Part shown: positions 1 through 5,685 of the stretch, in pieces
Layout of the letters: every line of letters begins with the position of its first letter
How positions within the stretch are numbered: the stretch's first letter is position 1
Source: an uncultured bacterium
GTDB lineage: Bacteria > Actinomycetota > UBA4738 > HRBIN12
DNA: 10,546 nt
Direction of reading: 5' to 3'
Assembly (NCBI GenBank): GCA_937881155.1
Contig: CALGFI010000142.1
Coordinates: forward strand, 1-10,546
Notes under the pieces: generated by a model
What the model was told of the DNA's origin: nothing
Seen by the model: only the letters and a program-made list of their open reading frames with translations
Databases searched by the model: none
Made by a program: the position numbers and the translations under genes

Positions 1-49
1 GCGACCACCGAGATCTACACTCTTTCCCTACACGACGCTCTTCCGATCT
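1..49 (+). other. Illumina P5/TruSeq adapter contamination
   Basis: The first 49 bases match the 3' part of the Illumina universal P5 adapter, running from GCGACCACCGAGATCTACAC through to the CTTCCGATCT junction. Genomic sequence starts at base 50. Read on the minus strand, the adapter adds a false tail (QIGRASCRERV) to NuoD. That tail is a familiar artefact of untrimmed adapter and should be removed from any protein prediction. Confidence 0.98.
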
Positions 50-1109
50 GGTACGGCTCCACCTTTCCGTTCCCGACCATGTAGTACGCCATCATGCCGA
101 GCGGGTTCTCGGTGCGGACGTACACCTCACCGTCGAGCTTCAGCGTCTTGGGGAGCTTCGCCGCCCGGAACTCGCCCGCGGGCAGCTTCTCCATGCACTG
201 CTCGATGATGTCGCAGGACTGCCGCATGCGCTGAGCGAGGACCCAGAGACGGTCGTACGAGTCGCCGTTCCGGCCGACCGGGATCTGGAACTCGACCTCG
301 TCGTACTTCTCGTACGGCTCGTCCTTGCGCGGGTCCATCGGCACGCCGGATGCCTGCAGCACCGGACCCGAGCAGCCGTAGGCGATCGCGACGTCGGGCG
401 ATAGCACGCCGACGCCCTTCGTCCTGGCGAAGACGATCTCGTTGCCCATGACGAGGTTGTCGAACTCGGCAAGCTTCTTCCGCACGTGCTTGAGCACCTC
501 GGCCGACTGCTTCAGCCACCCGCGCGGAAGGTCGTCCTTCAGCCCGCCCGGTCGCACGAAGGAGAAGTGCATACGCGCGCCGGTCGCGCTCTCCATCAGC
601 GCCTGGATCATCTCGCGCTCGATGAACGCGTAGAAGATCGGCGTCATCGCGCCGAGCTCGAGCGGGTACGACCCCATGAACATCAGGTGGCTCAGGATGC
701 GGTTCCACTCGGCGAGCATGGTCCGGATCCACTTCGCGCGTTCAGGAACCTCGACGCCGGCCAGCTTCTCGACGGCCATGATGAAGCCGAGCTCGTTGTT
801 GAACGCCGACAGCCAGTCGTGCCGGTTCATCAGGACGAGCGTCTGCCGCGAATCGCGGTGCTCCGCGAGCTTCTCGGCGGCCCGGTGCATGTAGCCGATC
901 ACCGGCTCCGCCCGCGTGATGACCTCTCCGTCGAGCTCCAGGACGAGGCGCAGGACCCCGTGGGTGGCCGGGTGTTGCGGCCCGATGTTGAGGATCATCT
1001 CCTCGGTTCGGAGGCCGCCGGGCGCCACGACTTCGATATCGATGCCGCCGCCGCGGACCATCCAGTGTTCGCCGGCGGCGGTGAAGTGCGCGCGCTCTTC
1101 GGTGTCCAC
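50..1109 (-). CDS. nuoD: NADH-quinone oxidoreductase subunit D (49-kDa type), 3'-truncated
   Basis: Subunit of the peripheral arm of complex I that helps form the quinone pocket. About 353 genuine residues remain. The start is GTG at 1109, with an AGGA-type Shine-Dalgarno nine bases upstream. The conserved region opens with GPQHPATHG (residues 43-51), followed by IGYMHRAAEK (71-80), AVEKLAGVEVPERA, LGAMTPIFYAF and RPGGLKDDLP. It stops at GKVEPY, where the family continues for roughly 45-50 more residues; that end is lost at the adapter. His50 matches the quinone-site histidine (bovine His59), but the position of the quinone-site tyrosine (bovine Tyr108) is Trp99. From memory, the wording (RHDWLSAF, TENPLG) is closer to the second NuoD type of Streptomyces (NuoD2) than to the main operon copy. 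No nuoC lies upstream; the neighbour is divergent selA. Confidence 0.95.
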
Positions 1110-1117
1110 CGCAGGCC

Positions 1118-1127
1118 ATCCTACCGT
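1118..1127 (-). promoter_or_regulatory. Shine-Dalgarno region of nuoD
   Basis: On the minus strand the sequence GGTAGGAT sits about ten bases before the GTG start of nuoD. AGGA with nine-base spacing is a plausible ribosome site. The embedded TAGGAT also resembles an actinobacterial -10 box, which would imply an almost leaderless transcript. The two readings cannot be separated here. Confidence 0.4.
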
Positions 1128-1189
1128 CGCGTCGCGGAGCGTCGGCCGGGCGCATCGACGGGCGCCGGCCTCGCGCAGGGGGCTACCCT

Positions 1190-1201
1190 GAGGGAGACAT
1201 G
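1190..1201 (+). promoter_or_regulatory. Ribosome binding site and ancestral ATG start of selA
   Basis: GAGGGAGAC runs directly into ATG at 1199. The GAGG core (1190-1193) is five bases from the ATG, the best start signal upstream of selA. Reading from this ATG gives MARA, then enters the 62-bp repeat array and stops at TGA 1232-1234. If the 186-bp array is removed, the reading becomes MARAGSEPRRRIPSVDTLLR, a natural SelA N-terminus. I infer this is the original selA initiation site. Confidence 0.6.
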
Positions 1202-1358
1202 GCGCGAGCGGGGGTGCGGGGGCTCAAGAAGTGAGCGAGCGCCAGCGAGCGAACGTAGCCCCCGCAACGAGAGGGGTGCGGGGGCTCAAGAAGTGAGCGA
1301 GCGCCAGCGAGCGAACGTAGCCCCCGCAACGAGAGGGGTGCGGGGGCTCAAGAAGTGA
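1199..1358 (+). other. Chain of overlapping mini-ORFs leading into selA
   Basis: From ATG 1199 an 11-codon ORF (MARAGVRGLKK) ends at TGA 1232-1234, which overlaps GTG 1231-1233 as GTGA. That GTG opens a 21-codon ORF (MSERQRANVAPATRG then VRGLKK) ending at TGA 1294-1296, again overlapping GTG 1293-1295. The next identical ORF ends at TGA 1356-1358, overlapping GTG 1355-1357, which is the in-frame start of SelA. GTGA overlaps are classic signatures of termination-reinitiation coupling. The geometry is read directly from the sequence; that the peptides are made, or that coupling works, is inference. Confidence 0.5.
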
Positions 1359-1398
1359 GCGAGCGCCAGCGAGCGAACGTAGCCCCCGCAACGAGAGG
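1211..1398. repeat. Three perfect tandem copies of a 62-bp palindromic element
   Basis: The units start at 1211, 1273 and 1335 and are identical, followed by two bases (GG) that repeat the start of the unit. Each unit holds a perfect 10-bp inverted repeat, TGCGGGGGCT and AGCCCCCGCA (1215-1224 with 1257-1266; 1277-1286 with 1319-1328; 1339-1348 with 1381-1390), enclosing a GAGCGAGCGCCAGCGAGCGA-type core. There are no variable spacers, so this is not a CRISPR array. Sequence identity among copies suggests recent expansion, or an assembly error in copy number. A related element lies after selB near 4677-4736. Confidence 0.95.
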
Positions 1399-2779
1399 CT
1401 CCGAGCCGCGACGGCGCATCCCGTCGGTCGACACGCTGCTCCGATCCGATCCGGCGCGACGCGCCAGCGAGTTGTTCGGCCGGGCCGTCGTGAAGCGAAC
1501 GTTGACCCGTACGCTCGACGACGTCCGCGGCGCAGCCGAACGCGGTCTGCCCGTCCCGAGCGACGACGTGATCCTCGCGCGGGCGATCGGCCTCGCGTCG
1601 TTCGCGGCGAACGGCCTGTCGTCCGTGATCAACGCCACCGGCGTCGTCCTCCACACGGGGCTGGGTCGCTCGCCGCTGCCGGGGCCCGCGGCCGGAACGG
1701 CGGCGAAGGTCGCGACCGGGTACTCGGACCTCGAGCTCGATCGCGAGACGGGGGCGCGCGGACGACGGAGCGCGAGAGCGGAGATCCTGCTGACGGCGCT
1801 GACGCGGGCAGACGATGCGCTCGTCGTGAACAACGGCGCCGCCGCGGTGTTGCTCGCGCTCTCCGCGCTTGCGCGGGGACGGCACGTGCTCGTCTCACGC
1901 GGCGAGCTGATCGAGATCGGCGGCGAGTTCCGGATCCCCGAGATCGTCGCGGCGTCCGGCGCGCGGATGGTCGAGGTCGGAACGACGAATCGAACGCGCG
2001 TCGGCGACTTTCGCGCCGCGCTCTCCGACAAGACGGCGGCGATCCTCAAGGTCCATCCGAGCAACTACCGGGTGATCGGGTTCACGGCCGAGCCGACGGC
2101 GCGCGAGCTCGCGGCGCTCGCTCGGAAGGCCGACGTGCCGTTCGTGTACGACCTCGGGTCGGGACTGCTCGAGCGCGTCCACGGGATCCCCTCGGGCGAG
2201 CCCAACGCCGTCGACGCGCTCCGCGACGGCGCCGATCTCGTCCTGTTCTCCGGCGACAAGCTCCTCGGTGGCCCGCAGGCCGGCATCGTGCTCGGACGGC
2301 CCGACCTCGTGACGAGGCTTCGCCGACATCCCATCGCCCGCGCGGTGCGCGTGGACAAGATGCAGGTCTCGGCGCTCGAGGCGGTGCTCGCGATGTACGC
2401 GACCGAGCGCCGAGCGGACCTCCCGGTGTGGAGGATGCTGCGAGAACCGGCGGAGGCCATCCACCGCCGCGCTGAGAAGCTGGCGCGCGCGCTCGACGGC
2501 GAGCTCTCCGGTGCGCGCGTCACATCGTGCTCGTCGGCGGTCGGCGGTGGGTCGCTGCCGGGATTCGCGATTCCTTCGTACGGCGTGGAGGTTCGCTCCC
2601 GCGACCCGAACGCGATGGCGGCACGGCTCCGCACGGGATCGCCTCCTGTGTTCTGCCGCGTCACCGAACGCGGCGTGCTGTTCGACCTGCGGACGGTGGA
2701 CGGCGAGGAGCTCCCAGATCTCGCGCGGGCGATCCAGTACGCGCGCGAGGGCGACGAGTTCGTCGACGACGACGGCTGA
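1355..2779 (+). CDS. selA: L-seryl-tRNA(Sec) selenium transferase (selenocysteine synthase)
   Basis: PLP enzyme that converts Ser-tRNA(Sec) to Sec-tRNA(Sec) using selenophosphate. From GTG 1355 it has 474 residues, close to the E. coli 463. The SelA N-terminal motif RRIPSVDTLLR is followed by INATGVVLHTGLGR (from residue 92), VVNNGAAAVLLAL, VSRGELIEIGGEFRIP, GTTNRT (209-214), KVHPSNY (from 232) and FSGDKLLGGPQAG, whose Lys302 is the expected PLP Schiff-base lysine. The first 14 residues (MSERQRANVAPATR) are encoded by the last 62-bp repeat and are unlike a normal SelA start. This GTG has no good Shine-Dalgarno of its own and probably depends on reinitiation from the upstream mini-ORFs. The catalytic body is intact. 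selB follows after 18 bp, forming an operon. Confidence 0.95.
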   Translation: MSERQRANVAPATRGSEPRRRIPSVDTLLRSDPARRASELFGRAVVKRTLTRTLDDVRGAAERGLPVPSDDVILARAIGLASFAANGLSSVINATGVVLHTGLGRSPLPGPAAGTAAKVATGYSDLELDRETGARGRRSARAEILLTALTRADDALVVNNGAAAVLLALSALARGRHVLVSRGELIEIGGEFRIPEIVAASGARMVEVGTTNRTRVGDFRAALSDKTAAILKVHPSNYRVIGFTAEPTARELAALARKADVPFVYDLGSGLLERVHGIPSGEPNAVDALRDGADLVLFSGDKLLGGPQAGIVLGRPDLVTRLRRHPIARAVRVDKMQVSALEAVLAMYATERRADLPVWRMLREPAEAIHRRAEKLARALDGELSGARVTSCSSAVGGGSLPGFAIPSYGVEVRSRDPNAMAARLRTGSPPVFCRVTERGVLFDLRTVDGEELPDLARAIQYAREGDEFVDDDG

Positions 2780-2797
2780 GCGATCGAGTTTCGATCC

Positions 2798-4675
2798 GTG
2801 AGCGAGGAGCGCGCGATCGATCTGGTCGAGCCCCTACAGGTCGTGGCGACCGCCGGGCACGTCGATCACGGCAAGTCGAGCCTCGTCACACGCCTCACCG
2901 GTATCGACCCCGACCGGCTGGCCGAGGAGAAACGGCGTGGTCTCACGATCGATCTCGGTTTCGCCTGGGCCACGTTGCCCTCCGGCCGGGAGGTCGGCTT
3001 CGTCGACGTCCCGGGACACGAGCGGTTCGTGCGCACGATGCTCGCCGGCGTGGGACCGGTTCGGCTGGTGCTGTTCGTCGTCGCGGCCGACGAGGGCTGG
3101 CGACGACAGACCGAGGAGCACCTCGCCATCGTCGACGTGCTCGGCGTCACGGGCGCGGTCGTGGCGCTGACCAAACGCGACCTCGTCGACGCGGATCGCC
3201 TCGAGGACGCGCGCATGGAGGTCATCGAACGCGTTCGCGGCTCGGCGCTCCAGAGCGCGACGGTCGTGTCGTGCTCGTCCGAGACCGGCGAAGGCGTGAA
3301 CGAGCTCGTCGACGCGCTCGACGACATGGTCGCGAACGCGCCCGTACCGCCCACCGACGGGCGGACACGCCTGTTCGTGGATCGCGTCTTCCCGGTCGCC
3401 GGTGCGGGGACCGTCGTCACCGGAACGCTGACCGGCGGACCGCTGGCGGTCGGCGACGAGGCTGAAGTGTTGCCGACCGGTGTTCGCGCGCGTATCCGAT
3501 CGCTGCAGACGCACAAACGGCAGATCGAGGTCGCGAGGCCCGTCTCCCGCGTGGCGGTGAACCTGGCGGGGGTCGACCGCTCGCGGCTGACGCGCGGCGA
3601 CGTGCTGGCGCATCCCGAACGGTGGCACCCGACGAGCCTGATCGAGGCGAAGATCCGACCCGTGCGAGGCCTCGCCCACGAGCTCACCTCCCGAGGCGCG
3701 TTCTCGTTCCACGCCGGAGCCGCGGACCGTGACGCGAAACTGCATCTGTACGCCGCGAGGTCCGTACCAGACGACGGGGCGTTCGTGCGGATCTACCTGT
3801 CGGCGCCGGTGGCCCTTGACGTGTACGACCGGTTCGTCCTTCGCGAGTCGGGACGAAGCGAGACCGTGGCCGGCGGTGTCGTCCTCGATACGTTCCCGCC
3901 GCGCCGCGCCGGCGCCACCGCCGTCGATCGCCTCACCGTTCGGGAGCGGGCGACGCGCGACGAGCTCGCCGAACTGCTCGTGTCCGAACGCGGCGCGGCG
4001 ACAGTTGCCGATATACGCATCGTCGTCGGAACCGACCCGTCGGATATCGCGAACGCCCGACGGGCCCGACACTGGTGGGTGCACGATCGCGTCGCCGACG
4101 TCGTGCGCGACGACGTGACGGCGACGCTCCAGGCGTTCCACGACGCGTCGCCCCACGCCGAAGGACGCGAGACGGCCGCCGTACGACGCGACATCGTCGC
4201 CGCGCTGCGACGCGCCGGTGCGCCAGGCGACGCGGAGATCGCCGACGCGCTCCTCGCCCATCTCGTCGACCAAGGGGCAGTCGAACGAGCCGGTTCGGTG
4301 TTCCGTCTCCCCGGCCGAACCGCAGGCGTCGCAACGGAGGAGGTCGACCGGGTAGTGCGCGTCGTCGCGGACGCCGAACCCACTCCGCCGACGGTTGCCG
4401 AGCTTCAACAACGGGGTTTCGGCGGCGACACGATCGACGCCGCGGTGCGCCGGGGCGTCCTGGTCCGGATCGCGCCGGACCTCGTCCTCACACGATCCAT
4501 GGTGGACCGCGCGATCGAAGTCGTTCGCGAAGCCGGCGCCGAAGGCTCGACCGTGAGCTCGGTCCGCGAGCGCCTCGGCACGTCGCGGCGGTACGCCGTT
4601 CCGCTGATGGAGCATCTCGACAGGACGGGAGCCACGCGCCGATCCGGCGACCTGCGATTCGCGCGGGGGAAGTAG
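2798..4675 (+). CDS. selB: Selenocysteine-specific translation elongation factor SelB
   Basis: GTPase that carries Sec-tRNA(Sec) to ribosomes paused at UGA followed by a SECIS hairpin. At 625 residues it is near the E. coli 614. The EF-Tu-like N-terminus shows G1 GHVDHGKS (20-27), the SelB-typical EEKRRGLTIDLGF (43-55), G3 DVPGHE (70-75) and G4 TKRD (125-128, where EF-Tu has NKxD). Beta-barrel domains follow (DRVFPVAGAGTVVTGTL onward). The last roughly 190 residues should form the winged-helix repeats that bind SECIS RNA, ending in DLRFARGK. The GTG start at 2798 has only a weak ribosome site; GTG 2843, giving MATAGHVDHGK, is an alternative that resembles shorter SelB N-termini. It follows selA by 18 bp and is probably co-transcribed with it. 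Confidence 0.96.
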   Translation: MSEERAIDLVEPLQVVATAGHVDHGKSSLVTRLTGIDPDRLAEEKRRGLTIDLGFAWATLPSGREVGFVDVPGHERFVRTMLAGVGPVRLVLFVVAADEGWRRQTEEHLAIVDVLGVTGAVVALTKRDLVDADRLEDARMEVIERVRGSALQSATVVSCSSETGEGVNELVDALDDMVANAPVPPTDGRTRLFVDRVFPVAGAGTVVTGTLTGGPLAVGDEAEVLPTGVRARIRSLQTHKRQIEVARPVSRVAVNLAGVDRSRLTRGDVLAHPERWHPTSLIEAKIRPVRGLAHELTSRGAFSFHAGAADRDAKLHLYAARSVPDDGAFVRIYLSAPVALDVYDRFVLRESGRSETVAGGVVLDTFPPRRAGATAVDRLTVRERATRDELAELLVSERGAATVADIRIVVGTDPSDIANARRARHWWVHDRVADVVRDDVTATLQAFHDASPHAEGRETAAVRRDIVAALRRAGAPGDAEIADALLAHLVDQGAVERAGSVFRLPGRTAGVATEEVDRVVRVVADAEPTPPTVAELQQRGFGGDTIDAAVRRGVLVRIAPDLVLTRSMVDRAIEVVREAGAEGSTVSSVRERLGTSRRYAVPLMEHLDRTGATRRSGDLRFARGK

Positions 4676-4676
4676 C

Positions 4677-4736
4677 CTTTCGTTGCGGGGTCCGCACAAC
4701 GCTCGCTTCGCTCGCTGTGCTACCCCCGCCCCCCGG
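4677..4736. repeat. Single palindromic element related to the selA repeats, inverted orientation
   Basis: Read on the plus strand this matches the reverse complement of the selA 62-bp unit at its left end (CTTTCGTTGCGGGG against CTCTCGTTGCGGGG), in the middle (TTCGCTCGCT) and at its right end (CCCCCGC followed by a C-run). It can fold as GCGGGG (4685-4690) with CCCCGC (4724-4729), plus GCACA (4694-4698) with TGTGC (4716-4720). It starts one base after the selB stop and overlaps the last codons and stop of ridA. It may act as a bidirectional hairpin between convergent genes, although no T-run follows. Confidence 0.7.
4685..4729. terminator. Candidate hairpin between convergent selB and ridA
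   Basis: The stem GCGGGG/CCCCGC with inner GCACA/TGTGC encloses a 17-base loop. It lies exactly where the converging selB and ridA transcripts end. There is no U-tract on either strand, so classical intrinsic termination is doubtful; RNA-end protection or bidirectional attenuation would fit as well. Confidence 0.35.
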
Positions 4737-5187
4737 CGACGCGCGCGATCAAAGCGACCTCGACGGACGCCCCGAGGGGAAGCTCCGCCACACCGACCGC
4801 CGCGCGCGCGTGCTTTCCGTCCTCGCCGAAGATCTCGACGAGCAGGTCGCTCGCGCCGTTCGCCACCTTCGGCTGATCGCCGAAGCCGGGCGCGGACGCG
4901 ACGAACACGTCGACCTTCACGATGCCCTTCACGCGATCGAGGGAACCGAGCTCCTGGCGCAACACGGCAAGCGCCTGGAGCGCGCACCGGCGGGCCGCTT
5001 CCTGGCCCTGCTCGATGGACACCTCGGCTCCGACCTTGCCGGTCGAGAGCACCTTGCCTTCCTCCATCGGGATCTGACCGGAGACGAACGCTTGGTCCCC
5101 CGACAACCGAACGGGGATGTACGACGCGACGGGAGCGGCAGGCGCCGGCAGCCGGATGCCGAGGTTCGCCAGGAGCTCCTCGACCAC
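4720..5187 (-). CDS. RidA/YjgF/UK114 family protein
   Basis: Member of the RidA superfamily, whose archetype deaminates reactive enamine/imine intermediates of PLP enzymes. It has 155 residues from GTG 5187; a GGAGG lies about 13 bases upstream, rather far. The family core is clear: VRLSGDQAFVSGQIP (26-40), an ARRCALQALAVLRQ helix, and the C-terminal signature HARAAVGVAELPLGASVEV. Arg128 aligns with the substrate-binding Arg105 of E. coli RidA, and Glu143 with Glu120, so activity is possible. The longer N-terminus (LGIRLPAPAAP) fits the about 150-residue RidA subgroup rather than the 128-residue archetype. The final AGGRG tail is encoded inside the palindromic element downstream. In Mycobacterium tuberculosis a RidA-type gene (Rv3678c) also lies near whiB4 and ponA2. 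Confidence 0.93.
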   Translation of the reverse strand: MVEELLANLGIRLPAPAAPVASYIPVRLSGDQAFVSGQIPMEEGKVLSTGKVGAEVSIEQGQEAARRCALQALAVLRQELGSLDRVKGIVKVDVFVASAPGFGDQPKVANGASDLLVEIFGEDGKHARAAVGVAELPLGASVEVALIARVAGGRG

Positions 5188-5242
5188 GGTTACGAACGGC
5201 CCTCCGCGAACCTCACGTACGGCATCCTCGCAGAGCGCTCAC

Positions 5243-5258
5243 CGATGCGCTCGCATCG
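5243..5258. promoter_or_regulatory. Perfect 7-bp dyad between wbl and ridA
   Basis: CGATGCG and CGCATCG face each other with a two-base spacer, in the 109-bp gap between the wbl stop and the ridA start. Its symmetry and position suit an operator or small hairpin upstream of ridA. No regulator is indicated and no convincing -10/-35 pair was seen beside it. Confidence 0.3.
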
Positions 5259-5296
5259 CGTCGGGAAAGGTGAGTGTCCGGGTGTCCTTCGACGTC

Positions 5297-5575
5297 TCAG
5301 CCGGCGAGCGCTCGCCGCCGCAGCAGCTGTCTGCGTTCGAACTCGTTCAGGCCGCCCCAGATCCCGTGTGTCTCGCGGATCCGGATCGCGTACTCCAAGC
5401 AGACGTCGCGAACGGAGCATCGGGCGCAGATGGCCTTTGCCTTCGCCTCGCGCCCATCCTTCTCGTTGCGCTTCTCGAAGTAGTTCGGGGCGAAGAACAG
5501 CGATGCGTCCTCGCCACGGCACGCGGCGGCGAACTGCCATCCCCACGTCCAGTCCGCGTACATCCGTTCGGCCAC
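5297..5575 (-). CDS. WhiB-like (Wbl) iron-sulfur transcriptional regulator
   Basis: Small Fe-S protein that works with the principal sigma factor or senses redox or NO in Actinobacteria. The chosen start is GTG 5575, because GGAGGAG lies seven bases upstream; this gives 92 residues, typical of the family. The four cluster cysteines are Cys19, Cys50, Cys53 and Cys59 (C-x30-C-x2-C-x5-C). They are followed by the turn GIWGG (71-75), the helix NEFERRQLLRRR and a basic C-terminus expected to touch DNA. The frame is open upstream to 5689, but that would overlap nfeD and add an arginine-rich stretch that does not look like Wbl. Position beside a PASTA PBP recalls whiB4/wblA, yet the local wording (REAKAKAICARC, CLEYAI) looks more like WhiB1/WhiB2-type proteins, so the subfamily is left open. 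Confidence 0.95.
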   Translation of the reverse strand: MAERMYADWTWGWQFAAACRGEDASLFFAPNYFEKRNEKDGREAKAKAICARCSVRDVCLEYAIRIRETHGIWGGLNEFERRQLLRRRALAG

Positions 5576-5659
5576 GCGGGCACTCCTCCTGGAGCGGGAC
5601 CTCGCGTCCCTCGAAAGATGGTTCGTATCTGGACGGCATCGGGATTCAGTTGGCCGGAG

Positions 5660-5684
5660 GTTTCCCGTCACGTTGCGCGGAAAC
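5660..5684 (-). terminator. Weak hairpin just after nfeD
   Basis: GTTTCC (5660-5665) can pair with GGAAAC (5679-5684) across a 13-base loop, two bases past the nfeD stop on the minus strand. There is no T-run, and the stem is only six pairs, so it may simply be a spacer structure in the 110-bp nfeD-wbl gap. Confidence 0.25.
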
Positions 5685-5685
5685 G

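Noticed and set aside
15..49. C-terminal QIGRASCRERV of NuoD
   Set aside because: It is translated adapter; the real protein is cut at Tyr353.
1110..1198. tRNA(Sec) gene in the nuoD-selA gap
   Set aside because: No acceptor-stem pairing, T-loop GTTC-type motif or CCA end was found in these 89 bases.
1232..1258. In-frame TGA in the selA leader as a selenocysteine codon
   Set aside because: The same frame meets TAG at 1256-1258 eight codons later, so readthrough of TGA would not reach SelA. No SECIS-like hairpin is positioned just after the TGA.
1211..1398. Repeat array as a CRISPR
   Set aside because: The 62-bp units are directly abutting and identical, with no unique spacers.
1211..1398. 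Repeat-number phase variation of the selA frame
   Set aside because: The last-copy GTG is always in frame with SelA, and the ATG frame is always closed by the first copy, so copy number does not switch the frame on and off.
2834..4987. 717-codon open frame on the minus strand across selB
   Set aside because: It lies opposite a clearly conserved selB and shows no domain logic.
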